NCBI GenBank assembly: GCA_039920345.1
Contig: JBDSDZ010000037.1
Span: 1-41,010 of the forward strand
From: Croceibacterium_A sp039920345
Lineage (GTDB): Bacteria > Pseudomonadota > Alphaproteobacteria > Sphingomonadales > Sphingomonadaceae
DNA: 41,010 nucleotides
Direction of reading: 5' to 3'
The translations under genes were made by a program, and so were the position numbers. Below are positions 1 to 8,425 of this stretch, one piece after another. The notes below the pieces were generated by a model. The model did not search any database. It saw nothing but the letters and a program-made list of their open reading frames with translations, and was not told the origin of the DNA. Each line of letters starts with the position of its first letter. Position 1 is the stretch's first letter.

Positions 1-314
1 GAATCCTGATCCGGCATCAGTTCATGGTTGCGCACCAGCGCGATCTTGCCGCCGCCAAGGTCGAAGCAGCCCATCCCGTCGGCCTTGTCGGGCACCGTGC
101 CGCCATCGTCCATCGCATCGCCGAGGCTCGAGAGGACCCGGTAGGTGAAGCCCGCCGGCAGGTCGATCAGCGCGTTCGGATCAGGCAGCAGGGGGCCGTA
201 AGCCAACGCACCATTCGTCGAATTGAGCCCGGCGGCTCCGGCACAGCTGCTGGCGGCCAGCGCAGTGAAGGCACTGGCGGTAGCGCGCAGAAACACACGG
301 CGATCGGTAATCAT
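1..314 (-). CDS. PhoX/DUF839-type secreted protein, 5' part only
   Basis: The gene runs off the left edge, so only the first ~104 residues are visible. Translation begins MITDRRVFLRATAS, a twin-arginine leader followed by an Ala-rich stretch, so Tat export is likely. After the leader come LPAGFTYRVLSSLGDAMDDG and, further on, KADGMGCFD and LVRNHEL, which match the N-terminal pattern of the PhoX/DUF839 family (calcium-dependent alkaline phosphatases and relatives). The catalytic region lies outside the window, so phosphatase activity cannot be judged. A Cys near residue 25 could make it a lipoprotein, but the surrounding residues are not a standard lipobox. Family placement is fairly sure; function is inferred. 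Confidence 0.7.
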   Translation of the reverse strand, partial: MITDRRVFLRATASAFTALAASSCAGAAGLNSTNGALAYGPLLPDPNALIDLPAGFTYRVLSSLGDAMDDGGTVPDKADGMGCFDLGGGKIALVRNHELMPDQD

Positions 315-442
315 CTTAGGCGCTCCTCGCCGCGCGCGACTCGCGGCAACTTACCCATGATAAGCCCGAATGACCCTTTCGTGTCAGCGGTGCTGGCACT
401 AAGCGCGGTCGATATGGTGAAACGGGCCGGGGGAGGAGTTGC

Positions 443-499
443 ATGACGCATCGCCGGGTAATTCTTGGCCTGTCGGCCGCCGTCATGCTGCCCCGGTAA
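443..499 (+). pseudogene. Orphan twin-arginine leader stub
   Basis: A good ribosome binding site (GGGGAGGAG) precedes an 18-codon frame reading MTHRRVILGLSAAVMLPR and then TAA. It looks like the first half of a Tat signal peptide with no mature protein behind it. Its ATG overlaps by ATGA the stop of a 29-codon frame beginning at 357, the arrangement of coupled genes. The sulfotransferase gene on the other strand ends only 5 bases further on. The simplest reading is a gene cut off by a deletion. A genuine leader peptide cannot be excluded. Confidence 0.3.
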
Positions 500-503
500 G
501 CGC

Positions 504-1988
504 TCAGGCAAAAGCCTCCCGGAACGGCTCGAGGAACGCGCGATAGGGCTCGGCCGAGCCGACCGCGTCGCGATTGATCGGGCGGCGCACCTGCATCATG
601 CTCGCCGTCACCACGGGGCGCTGGTTTTCATGCGGCGCGAATACCTGCGGTTCTGGCGGCAACCCGCAATGGGCAAGGATGCGGCCGATCCATTCGCCTG
701 GCTGGGTCACCAGCGCTTCGTAAGACAGCACCAACAGCCGTTCGCCGAGCAAGCCCTGCCACTGCGCCAGCAACTGGTCTTCGAGCCGGAAATGGGCCGC
801 AATGTCGCGCAGGTCGTAGCTCCACGGCATTGCGCCGCCCATGAAGTTGGTCCGAAAACACGACCACGCCCGGTCGAGCGGATCGCGCGTGACCCAGATC
901 AGCGGCGCCTCGGGAAGCAGGCTGGCGGCCAGCCCTAGGTAACGGCTGGCGTTGATGGTCTTGTCGACGATGTGCCCGGGCGCGGGGAAACGCTCCTGCA
1001 TCAAGTGCGCCCATAGGTCCGCTGCCGGTGCGACGCCTTGCGCTTCAGTATAGCGCGCCAGCGCACGGTGCGAGGTGCCGCCCACATCGCGCGCCAGCAG
1101 CAGGAGCAGGTTGGTCTCCGCGCCATCGCTGACCGCGCTGTGGCTGGTGAGGATCTGCTCCACCAGCGTGGTGCCAGAGCGCGGCAGGCCGGTGACGAAT
1201 ATCGTGCGTGAAGTGGGCTGCTGCTGCGACGCCCCAATGTCGGCAATGGTGGCGGCGCTGAAGCCGCGCACAGCTTCCTCCGCCTGCGCGGCGTCGCTCC
1301 GCCGATCATAGCGAGCGAGGGTTTTCATGTCCGCCGCCCCGCGCGCAAAGGCCGCGAATGCCAGCGCAGGCTCGCCGCGCTCGGCATGGGCCTTGCCCAG
1401 CGCGTAATAATACGGCGCGCGCGCCGCTGGGATAGCATCGGCAAACGCACGTTCCGCCGCGAAAATGCGGTCGGCGAGCGCTGTTTCGGCGGCGAGGTTA
1501 ACCGTCATCGACAGCGCCAGCCAGGCAGAACCGGCGTCGGGGCGCTGCTGCGTCACGTGTTCGAGATAGCGCCGCGCCTCGTCGGACTTGCCCAGGTTCA
1601 GCGCCGCAATGCCGCGGCTATAGGCATTGCCAACTGGATCCGGCACGGTCTCGGGCAGCGACCTGAGCAGTGCTTCGGCTTCGGCGAGATCGTTCAGTTC
1701 GAACAGCAGTGTGGCCTTCTGGTATTGGGCTTCGGCCGTGTTCCCCGAAGCTTCGACGAACAAGTCGATCGCACGCCGCGCCAGGCGATGCTCGCCGTTA
1801 TGCGCCGCGATCGTGGCGAGTTGCTGCCATTGCCCGCCCATTTCCGCGCGCATCGCCACGAGCTGGCCGAGGATATCGACCTGCGCCGCGCGATTGCCAC
1901 GCGCCAGCGCCGGCTGGAGCTGCCGGACGAGGGAGAGCGCAGAGGAAAGGTCAGGAGCGATTGTCGGCCGCGAACCGGACTTGGGCAC
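504..1988 (-). CDS. TPR-repeat sulfotransferase family protein
   Basis: Predicted cytoplasmic sulfotransferase of ~494 residues. The N-terminal half is helical and Ala/Leu/Glu-rich with tetratricopeptide-like spacing. The C-terminal half carries the PAPS-binding 5'-phosphosulfate loop TGLPRSGTT (about residues 266-274) and the 3'-phosphate motif VTRDPLDRAWSCFRTNF (about 366-382). Enzymes of this fold move sulfate from PAPS to hydroxyl or amine groups; the acceptor is unknown. The frame is open back to 2153, but that would overlap the divergent gene. I prefer the GTG at 1988 because AGGT lies 6-9 bases upstream and the upstream ATGs lack binding sites. No neighbour hints at the acceptor. Confidence 0.8.
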   Translation of the reverse strand: MPKSGSRPTIAPDLSSALSLVRQLQPALARGNRAAQVDILGQLVAMRAEMGGQWQQLATIAAHNGEHRLARRAIDLFVEASGNTAEAQYQKATLLFELNDLAEAEALLRSLPETVPDPVGNAYSRGIAALNLGKSDEARRYLEHVTQQRPDAGSAWLALSMTVNLAAETALADRIFAAERAFADAIPAARAPYYYALGKAHAERGEPALAFAAFARGAADMKTLARYDRRSDAAQAEEAVRGFSAATIADIGASQQQPTSRTIFVTGLPRSGTTLVEQILTSHSAVSDGAETNLLLLLARDVGGTSHRALARYTEAQGVAPAADLWAHLMQERFPAPGHIVDKTINASRYLGLAASLLPEAPLIWVTRDPLDRAWSCFRTNFMGGAMPWSYDLRDIAAHFRLEDQLLAQWQGLLGERLLVLSYEALVTQPGEWIGRILAHCGLPPEPQVFAPHENQRPVVTASMMQVRRPINRDAVGSAEPYRAFLEPFREAFA

Positions 1989-2191
1989 AAAACTACCTGT
2001 CGTTAGGAACGGGACCTGTCGATCTAGATAGCCACTATGGGGATGATCAACTGCGAATGTGTCGCAAGTTGTAGGCTGCGGCATAAATATTTGAAATATC
2101 TGGCCTGCCAGCTTGGTCCCGCACCTCGCAGGGAAACTCTTTGCCGCTTGCACCGTTTGTTATCGGACGAGTTTCTCGGAAAGGTTTACCC

Positions 2192-3064
2192 ATGAAGAAG
2201 TATCTCATGCTCGCCTCAGCGGCGATCGCACTCGCGGCAGCGCCCGCGCAAGCACAGACGACCAACTCTGCCCGCGACACCATCGGGGCAATCCTCGGCA
2301 CCCTGTTCGGCGATCGGGCGGGCAGCAGCACCTCGATCGATGCGCAGTGGGCCGCCGGCCAGACTCCGCTGAGCAACCAGCGGGCGCAGTTCGAAAGCCG
2401 GGTGGATGAAGGCGTGCGTACACGCAGCCTCGACCAGGCGACCGGAACGCGGCTCAAGTATGACTATTACGCGCTGGTCCAACTTGAGACCAACTATGGC
2501 CAAGATGGGCGTTTCACCCCCCAGGAACGCGCTGATCTGTCCGCGCGCTATAACGCGCTGACGCAGGTGCTGAACACCGGGGGTTATGTTGGCGGTGTCA
2601 ATCCGACGACACCCGATGTGGCCAATGGCCGCAGCGCTTTCGACGCGCGCGTCAACGCCTCCGTCTCGGCGCGGCGCCTTACGCGAACCGCCGGCACGCG
2701 GCTGAAAAGCGAATACGCCAGCTTGGTCCAGGTCGAAGCCGGCTACCTGCGTGACGGTGTGATGACCGACGCCGAGCAGGCGGACCTTGATGCGCGGCTC
2801 GATGCGCTCGACGCGCGCGTTGGCGACACCTCCTACGGCAACAACACGGTCGTGCAGACCCCAAGGTCGCGGCTCGACGCGATTGCCAGAGCGGTGCCCT
2901 ACAGCGGGCTCAACAGTGCCGCACAGGCGCAGCTGCTGGTCGAGCAGGAAGACCTGTCACGGCTGGAAGCGGCCTATGCGCGGCTCTCGGTCACGGCCGA
3001 CGAGCGGGCCTATCTCGAAAGCCGTCTGGTCAACTTGGAAACGCGCGCACGCATCCGCCGCTAA
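2192..3064 (+). CDS. Secreted protein with three related repeats
   Basis: A 290-residue protein with a clean Sec signal peptide (MKKYLMLASAAIALAAAPAQAQ), preceded by GGAAAGG. The mature part has two strong copies of a ~60-residue unit: one from QFESRVDEGVRTRSL, the other from AFDARVNASVSARRL. Each contains a GTRLK(Y/S) motif, a V-Q-(L/V)-E segment and an acidic helix such as ERADLSARYNAL or EQADLDARLDAL. A third, more diverged copy starts near SRLDAIARAV and ends the protein. The spacing suggests helical hairpins, perhaps EF-hand-like, but I see no clear calcium loop. Family unrecognised; probably periplasmic or surface-associated. Confidence 0.75.
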   Translation: MKKYLMLASAAIALAAAPAQAQTTNSARDTIGAILGTLFGDRAGSSTSIDAQWAAGQTPLSNQRAQFESRVDEGVRTRSLDQATGTRLKYDYYALVQLETNYGQDGRFTPQERADLSARYNALTQVLNTGGYVGGVNPTTPDVANGRSAFDARVNASVSARRLTRTAGTRLKSEYASLVQVEAGYLRDGVMTDAEQADLDARLDALDARVGDTSYGNNTVVQTPRSRLDAIARAVPYSGLNSAAQAQLLVEQEDLSRLEAAYARLSVTADERAYLESRLVNLETRARIRR

Positions 3065-3091
3065 GGCCGATAAGACAGGCTGCCGGGCCGG

Positions 3092-5608
3092 TTACAGGTC
3101 CGGCAGCTGCTGTTCCGCAAACCCCCAACCGGCCAGGCCCTTGCTCGCTGCGCGATCGATCAAGCGCTTGGCGTCGGATATTGAATAGGGGTGCGCGTTC
3201 TCCAAGCCCTTGAGTTCGCCCCAGGCAATCGGCACGGCCACCGGCGCCCCTTCGCGGGCGCGGACAGAATAGGGCAACACGGCTGTGCTGCCCCGCTGGT
3301 TGCGCAAGTAGTCGATGAAGATTTTACCGACCCGCTTGGCCTTGCTCATTGTGGCGATAAATCTGTCCGGCTCGGCCAGGCTCAGCGCTTCGGCGAAGCG
3401 TTTGGAGAAATCCTTATGCGCTTCCCATGAATGCCCCGGGGTAAGCGGCACCACCACGTGAATGCCCTTCCCGCCCGAGAGCATGGCGAAGCTGGTCAGC
3501 CCAAGGTCCGCCAGCCGGTCGTGCAGGTCCTTCGCGGCCTTCTTGACCGCCTCAAAGTCCAGCCCTTCGTCGGGATCGAGGTCGAACACCATCCGATCGG
3601 GCGCCTCGACATCGCGGGTCCGGCTACCCCAGCCGTGGAATTCGATAGTCCCCATCTGCACGCAGGCGAGCAGGCCAGCGGCGTCCTCGACATAGAGGTA
3701 ATCCTCCGCCCCGCCGTCTTTCTCGGTGATCGGCACGTGGTGGACATGGCCGCCGAATGAGCCCGAATCGTGCTTCTGGAAAAAGCACTTCTTGCCCCGC
3801 CCCTGCGGACAGCGAACCAGGCTGACCGGGCGCGCGGCGGCCCATGGCAGCATCAGCGGCGCGACGGCGGCATAGTAATCCGCCAATTCGCCCTTGGTCT
3901 GGCCGGTTTCGGGGAAGATGACCCGTTCGCGGCTGGAGATTTTCACCCCCTCGTCGGGTTCGGGCGCGGGCTCGGCGACTTCGGGCTTTACCGCCTTGGC
4001 AGGCTTGTCACCGCGCAGGCCGAGGAAGCTGCCATGGCGCACGTTGCCGTCGGCGGTGAACTCGGCAAACGCGATCTCGGCCACGAGCTCTGGCTTGATC
4101 CAGGTCACGCCGCGGCTGGCCACTCGGTCAACCTCGGCGGGCGCGGTCTTGCGTTCCAGCCGGGCGAACTTTGCCGCCAGCGCTTCCAGCGTGTCCTGCG
4201 TGAAGCCGGTGCCGACATTGCCCTTGTAGGTCAGCGTGCCGGCCTCGTTCTGGGCCAACAGCAGGCTGGAGAACGGCCGTCCCTTGGCGGCAGATTTCTT
4301 CCAGCCGATGACCACGAATTCCTGCCGCCGGGTGCACTTGACCTTGACCCACGCCTTGGCCCGCTTGCCGGTGTACTTGGCGTCGATCTTCTTCGAGATG
4401 ATCCCTTCCTGCCCGGCATCGCACATCGCGCGGTAGAGCTTTTCACCTGCGCCGATCACGTGGTCGGCCACCTGGATCGGCGGCTCGGCACTGGCCAGCA
4501 GGGCCTCGAGCCGTTCCTTGCGCTCGATATTGGTCAGCTTGGCCAGGTCCTCACCATTAAGGTCGAGCAGGTCGAAGGCGTGGAAGCTCAGCTTGTCGCT
4601 GTCCTTCTGTTCGCCGTGGCCGCGCTTGAGCACGTCCTGCAGGCTCGAGAAGTCAGGATTGCCGTCAGCGCCGTAAGCCACGATCTCGCCGTCGATCAGG
4701 CACGGGGGCAGGTCGAGCGCGGCGAACTGCGCGACCAGCGGCACGAACTTGTCGGTCCAGTCCTTGCCGCTGCGGGTGTAAATCCGCACCTCGCTGCCCG
4801 AACAGGCGATCTGCGCGCGGTACCCGTCGAATTTGATTTCATGCATCCAGCCGTTGCCCGCTGGCACCGCGTTGACCAGCGTCGCCAGTTGCGGCGCGCG
4901 GAATTTCGGCAGTGGCGCCGGTTTGCGCTTGGGCGCAGGCTTGCTGGACCTGTCGTTGCGCTTTGCCGCCTTGGCCATCTCGGCCGCGAAAACCGCGCCC
5001 TTTTTGCCTTGGAGCGAGTAAGCCCCGCCCTCGTCAGCCGCGATCTCGGCCATCGGGCGACCCGTCAGCACGCTGGTCAGCTCGCGCTGGACCAGCGCAT
5101 CGCCGGCTTCTGCAAACTCATCTTCGATCTTGCGCAGCAACCAGTTCTCACGCTTTTCGCCCGGACGCGGCTTCAGGCGGATGAGGATCCATTCACCCTT
5201 CATCCGCTCGCCGTCGAGCGTGAAGTGCAGGTGTCCCTTGTCGATATCGCGCCATGACTTGCCCGGCACCGGCTGCCACGTGCCGCGGTCCCACAGCATG
5301 ACCGTGCCGCCGCCGTATTCGCCCGCCGGGATTATGCCTTCGAAGTCGGCATAGCTCATCGGATGATCTTCGGTGCGCACGGCGAGCCGCTTGATCTCGG
5401 GATCGGGGCTCGGCCCCTTGGTCACCGCCCACGATTTGAGCACCCCGTCGGCCTCGATCCGGAAGTCCCAGTGCAGGCGTGTGGCGTCGTGCTTCTGGAC
5501 GATGAAGCGGTTGCCGCCTTCGCTGGTCGCGCGCTTGCCGGCGGGCTCGGCGGTTTTCTTGAAGTCGCGCTTCTTGTTGTATTCGGCGAGGGGATCGGAC
5601 CGCGCCAT
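3092..5608 (-). CDS. ligD: Multifunctional non-homologous end-joining DNA ligase LigD
   Basis: An 838-residue ligase D with all three modules in the order phosphoesterase, ligase, polymerase. The N-terminal 3'-phosphoesterase has QKHDATRLHWDFR (H40, H46, D48) and EDHPMSY (H82), matching the known metal and catalytic residues. The ATP-dependent ligase has EIKFDGYR with the nucleotidyl Lys near residue 259. The C-terminal primase-like polymerase has the metal motif FDLDPDEG and a final RNQRGSTAVLPYSVRA segment. With Ku it repairs double-strand breaks by end processing, gap filling and sealing. It starts 3 bases after the ku stop, so the two are almost certainly co-transcribed. Length and domain content are normal for the family. 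Confidence 0.97.
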   Translation of the reverse strand: MARSDPLAEYNKKRDFKKTAEPAGKRATSEGGNRFIVQKHDATRLHWDFRIEADGVLKSWAVTKGPSPDPEIKRLAVRTEDHPMSYADFEGIIPAGEYGGGTVMLWDRGTWQPVPGKSWRDIDKGHLHFTLDGERMKGEWILIRLKPRPGEKRENWLLRKIEDEFAEAGDALVQRELTSVLTGRPMAEIAADEGGAYSLQGKKGAVFAAEMAKAAKRNDRSSKPAPKRKPAPLPKFRAPQLATLVNAVPAGNGWMHEIKFDGYRAQIACSGSEVRIYTRSGKDWTDKFVPLVAQFAALDLPPCLIDGEIVAYGADGNPDFSSLQDVLKRGHGEQKDSDKLSFHAFDLLDLNGEDLAKLTNIERKERLEALLASAEPPIQVADHVIGAGEKLYRAMCDAGQEGIISKKIDAKYTGKRAKAWVKVKCTRRQEFVVIGWKKSAAKGRPFSSLLLAQNEAGTLTYKGNVGTGFTQDTLEALAAKFARLERKTAPAEVDRVASRGVTWIKPELVAEIAFAEFTADGNVRHGSFLGLRGDKPAKAVKPEVAEPAPEPDEGVKISSRERVIFPETGQTKGELADYYAAVAPLMLPWAAARPVSLVRCPQGRGKKCFFQKHDSGSFGGHVHHVPITEKDGGAEDYLYVEDAAGLLACVQMGTIEFHGWGSRTRDVEAPDRMVFDLDPDEGLDFEAVKKAAKDLHDRLADLGLTSFAMLSGGKGIHVVVPLTPGHSWEAHKDFSKRFAEALSLAEPDRFIATMSKAKRVGKIFIDYLRNQRGSTAVLPYSVRAREGAPVAVPIAWGELKGLENAHPYSISDAKRLIDRAASKGLAGWGFAEQQLPDL

Positions 5609-5611
5609 GGC

Positions 5612-6460
5612 TTAAGCCCGCTTCTTCGCCGGCGCTTTCTTCGCCGCGGCCTGCTTGGCGGGTACGGCCTTTTCCGGCGCGACTGATTTCTTCAGCGCCG
5701 CCATTAAGTCGATCACGTTGGAGCCGCTGCGCGCGGCGGGCTCCTCGACATCCTCGAGGATCTTCTTGCCCTTGGATTTGGCTTTCTTGGCCACCAGCGC
5801 CTTCAGCGCATCGACATAGCGATCGTGGAATTCGCCGGCATCGAACGGCGCGCTCTTCTTGTCGATCAGGGTCTTGGCAAGATCGAGCATGTCCTTCGCC
5901 GGTTTGGTCGCAGGAATGGCCTTGAAGTAGGTCTGTGCCGCGCGCACTTCGTCCTCGTAGCGCAGCGTTTCCATCACGATGCCCTTGCCGCAGGGTTTGA
6001 GCGAAACGAGCTGTTCGCGCCCGCGCACCGAAAGCTGGCCCAGCGCCACCTTCTTGGCCTGCCGCAACGCTTCGCGCAGCACGATGAAAGCCTCTTCCGC
6101 CAGGTCATCTGCAGGCACGACGTAATAGGGCTTCTCGAAGTAGAACACGTCGATCTCGTCCGCCCCGACGAACTGGACCAGCTCGAGCGTCTTCTTGCTC
6201 TCGATCTTGACCGCCTCGATCTCGTCGTCGTCGAGCAGAACGAAATTGCCCTTGGACACCTCGTAGCCCTTGACGATCTCGTCGCGGTCAACCGGGCCGA
6301 TGCCCTGGACGACCTTCTCGTAATTGATCGGTTTGCCGCTGGGTTCGTGGATCTGGCGAAAGGAAATCGCCGCGCCGGACTTGGTCGCGGCGTAGATCTC
6401 CACCGGGATCGACACGAGTGCGAGCCTGATCTGCCCCTGCCAGTATGCGCGTGCGGCCAT
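5612..6460 (-). CDS. ku: Ku protein, DNA end-binding partner of LigD
   Basis: A 282-residue bacterial Ku starting MAARAYWQGQIRLALVSIPV, the typical family N-terminus, behind a strong binding site (GGAGGAGG). The core Ku fold covers most of the protein. The C-terminus is a Lys/Ala/Pro-rich tail ending KKAPAKKRA, which in other bacterial Ku proteins contributes to DNA contact and LigD recruitment. It would form the homodimeric ring that threads onto broken DNA ends. It is the first gene of the ku-ligD operon; the region just upstream is debris, so the promoter must lie in the short stretch near 6461-6500. Confidence 0.96.
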   Translation of the reverse strand: MAARAYWQGQIRLALVSIPVEIYAATKSGAAISFRQIHEPSGKPINYEKVVQGIGPVDRDEIVKGYEVSKGNFVLLDDDEIEAVKIESKKTLELVQFVGADEIDVFYFEKPYYVVPADDLAEEAFIVLREALRQAKKVALGQLSVRGREQLVSLKPCGKGIVMETLRYEDEVRAAQTYFKAIPATKPAKDMLDLAKTLIDKKSAPFDAGEFHDRYVDALKALVAKKAKSKGKKILEDVEEPAARSGSNVIDLMAALKKSVAPEKAVPAKQAAAKKAPAKKRA

Positions 6461-6490
6461 GATCGGCGCCTCCTCCTGCTTGCGGAGGAG

Positions 6491-6840
6491 TCAGCGTTTA
6501 GAGCCGCAGGTGGTTCCATTGCAGACCTTGTTGAACAAGTTGTCGAACGAGCCAAAAATCTCGAAGCGCCTGGCCGGATCGACGAATAGCGAGCCGAACA
6601 AGTTGACGTAAAACCGGCCCGCCACTCGGTTGTCACTAATCGCGTTGGGGAGCGTGGTGGCATAACGCGGGTCGTCGGGACCGATCCGCTGCGCATCGTA
6701 CAGTCCTGAGTTGATGAAGCGGCCCTGCACAGGCAGCGACCAGCGCGGCGCGAGCAGCGCCACCGTGCCGTTGACGATCCAGTCTGGCGCCGCGAGACCA
6801 ACGGTCCCGCCCGGCTGCCCGGCGCGATTGACGACACCTA
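6491..6840 (-). pseudogene. C-terminal fragment of a TonB-dependent receptor
   Basis: The frame reads PDWIVNGTVALLAPRWSLPV, then ATTLPNAISDNRV, and later FEIFGSFDNLFNK. That is the pattern of the last beta-strands of sphingomonad TonB-dependent receptors, where LPNSINDNRF-like and NLFDK-like motifs are common. The N-terminal plug and most of the barrel are missing, and the normal aromatic C-terminal residue is replaced by a run-out ending GSKR. There is no believable start, although an open frame extends to 6934. It is a broken gene, probably left by a deletion or rearrangement next to ku. Confidence 0.65.
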
Positions 6841-6847
6841 GCGCATT

Positions 6848-7009
6848 ATGTCGCCCCACCACGTCCAGGCGCAAAAGTACAAGCTGGAGCCCGAATGGCA
6901 GATGCGCGAGTACATCTGCCAGGAAAACAACCACGACGCGGCCGACGCCAAGGGGCGCCCGTCAATGTCTCTTGATGACCCGAGCGATGGCTTCGAAGGG
7001 ATCGATTAG
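6848..7009 (+). pseudogene. Tail fragment of the GHWEGDT-type secreted protein family
   Basis: A 53-codon frame contains REYICQENNHDAADAKGRPS. The intact gene at 7276-8022 ends with REYVCQENNHDAADALGRPS, so the two are clearly homologous at both protein and DNA level. Only the last ~45 residues survive here, with an extra acidic tail (DPSDGFEGID). An in-frame stop lies just upstream, so there is no room for the rest of the gene. It points toward the intact copy, giving a tail-to-tail arrangement across a 266-base gap. It is a degraded paralogue. Confidence 0.7.
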
Positions 7010-7275
7010 GCAAAATTTTGGCCTATTGATCAGCGCTATAATACCAAACTTGTCGCGATAGAAATTGCGAACGTGAAGGGGGAGCCACGTGCCGACAGAG
7101 GTTGTGCGTGCGGGCCAATTATGTGCCAGCGCAGCTATCTCGATTTCACTTGGCAAGGCGATGCCGCAATTAACAATCTACGGGCCACCGTAGCCAACCG
7201 CTCAGCCTTCCACCGTCTTGTCAGCTCTGTAGTTGGTCGACCATATCCGCACGATCTGAATAAGATTCTGGGAGC
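7010..7275. other. Non-coding gap between paralogue tails
   Basis: This AT-richer stretch holds no convincing gene. A short minus-strand frame (around 6962-7156) vaguely recalls the end of a LysR-type regulator (GIALPSEIEIAAL, then LPLHVRNFYRDKFG), but it is interrupted by stops and too short to support a call. Confidence 0.3.
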
Positions 7276-8022
7276 CTAGGGATCTAAAGACAGCGACGGA
7301 CGGCCCAAGGCGTCTGCCGCGTCGTGGTTGTTCTCCTGGCAGACATATTCTCGAATTTCCCAGTCGCGGTGCCGACGATAGGATTGACGATAAACATGCG
7401 GCTCAGTGACGAGGTTCGGATCAGTAATCGCAAAGGTATCCACGAGGAGATCGGGGCCCTCTAGTCGAATGCGTTCCTGGATGCGAGTTTGATCAGTGAG
7501 GTGAACCCCTGACACTAGGCTGTTTTGATTGTTCAGTCCGATGGTGTCGATGACAAGCGTGTCGCCTTCCCAATGTCCCACTGAACTGCCGTTAAAAAAG
7601 GGATCTGGATCGTCGGGCAACGGGCGGCCATCAGTGAATACCCGACGCGTCTGGCTGTAAGTTTCAATGCCGATCGTCACGCGTCCCGGCGAGAAGATGA
7701 ACTCGATGGGATAGATGCGCATAATGCGCGGCATGCCATCGGGCACGCAGTTAGCAGCCGGGCCTTGAAGGTTCTCGCCCCTTTCCTTGGATGCCTCGAA
7801 ATCGGCCTTTGCCGTGGCAGCGGCCAGCGTGAGCTTCGGCTCAGGATCCTTGCTGCGCTCCGTCTCCCAGACGCCGTCCCAGTCGGGTAGGTTTGCGAGA
7901 CTCGCGAAGGCTTGCTCGCGAGTTTGCGCCGGCGCCGGCCCAGTAGCTTGCGCCGCCGATCCACCGCACAGCAAGGCGGCAACCGCCGCGCGCGCCCAAA
8001 AGTGATTTTGGCCTTCGGTCAT
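7276..8022 (-). CDS. Secreted protein of the GHWEGDT family, function unknown
   Basis: About 248 residues from the ATG at 8022. I chose this start because GGGGAG lies ~10 bases upstream; the frame itself is open back to 8136. A signal peptide (WARAAVAALLCGGSAAQA) follows a short polar N-terminus. The mature protein has GHWEGDTLVIDTIGLN, a hallmark of a large uncharacterised secreted family that is common in sphingomonads and acidobacteria. It also has a PRIMRIYPIEFIF segment and the conserved tail REYVCQENNHDAADALGRPS. It lies 403 bases downstream of a TonB receptor gene on the same strand. It may be periplasmic and help handle the imported substrate, but nothing in the sequence shows a catalytic site I recognise. 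Confidence 0.7.
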   Translation of the reverse strand: MTEGQNHFWARAAVAALLCGGSAAQATGPAPAQTREQAFASLANLPDWDGVWETERSKDPEPKLTLAAATAKADFEASKERGENLQGPAANCVPDGMPRIMRIYPIEFIFSPGRVTIGIETYSQTRRVFTDGRPLPDDPDPFFNGSSVGHWEGDTLVIDTIGLNNQNSLVSGVHLTDQTRIQERIRLEGPDLLVDTFAITDPNLVTEPHVYRQSYRRHRDWEIREYVCQENNHDAADALGRPSLSLDP

Positions 8023-8311
8023 TGCGCTGTTACTCCCCATGCCGACGACCGCAGAGCGGGTGTGTTTGCGCCATTTTGCACAAACTCGCCTACATCCCAA
8101 ACTGGCCCGCGAACAGATTGTACGAAATTTTTGCACTGTCGCGCCGGGCGCTGCAACCCTCTACGACTGGCTATGATCTGACAACTGCTGCCTTTCTCCG
8201 GTGGACATTCTGCGGCTCCTGCTAACGTCGGTTTCGTGGGACGCTACAGGCTCTCTTGAATGACCTGAATAGGGCGCAAACGATCCGTCGAATTAAGCCG
8301 ATTTATTTATT

Positions 8312-8341
8312 AATATGTTGCCTGGTCGAACGGCGTGCCAA
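8312..8341 (-). promoter_or_regulatory. Candidate promoter for the secreted GHWEGDT protein
   Basis: Reading the minus strand, TTGGCA (8341-8336) and CATATT (8317-8312) are separated by 18 bases, close to a sigma-70 pattern. It sits in the 403-base gap between the TonB receptor and the secreted-protein gene, just downstream of a 17-base palindrome. It would give the secreted protein its own transcript. This is pattern matching only. Confidence 0.3.
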
Positions 8342-8355
8342 CCAATAGCGCACTT

Positions 8356-8372
8356 ATTTTGTCCGACAAAAT
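8356..8372. promoter_or_regulatory. Perfect 17-base palindrome, candidate operator
   Basis: ATTTTGTCCGACAAAAT is two perfect 8-base inverted halves around one central base. It lies immediately upstream of the candidate minus-strand -35 box. That is a usual place for a regulator site. The cognate protein is unknown; the TetR gene at 13241 is one candidate. Confidence 0.45.
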
Positions 8373-8393
8373 CACCTGCAACCTTTGCGGTCA

Positions 8394-8419
8394 AGGCGGC
8401 CAGCGTCAGCTAGCCGCCT
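8394..8419 (-). terminator. Stem-loop after the TonB receptor gene
   Basis: AGGCGGC and GCCGCCT form a perfect 7-base GC-rich stem with a 12-base loop, starting 6 bases past the receptor stop codon. There is no run of T after it, so it may be a weak or Rho-assisted terminator, or an mRNA 3' end stabiliser. Confidence 0.4.
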
Positions 8420-8425
8420 CGTCAG

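Noticed and set aside
3770..5257. Long plus-strand open frame opposite ligD
   Set aside because: It is a shadow of the GC-rich ligD gene; the protein is compositionally odd, has no motif, and LigD on the other strand is certain.
6962..7156. Possible LysR regulator C-terminus on the minus strand
   Set aside because: Only a loose resemblance (GIALPSEIEIAAL) with upstream stops and no remaining domain; too weak for a gene or pseudogene call.
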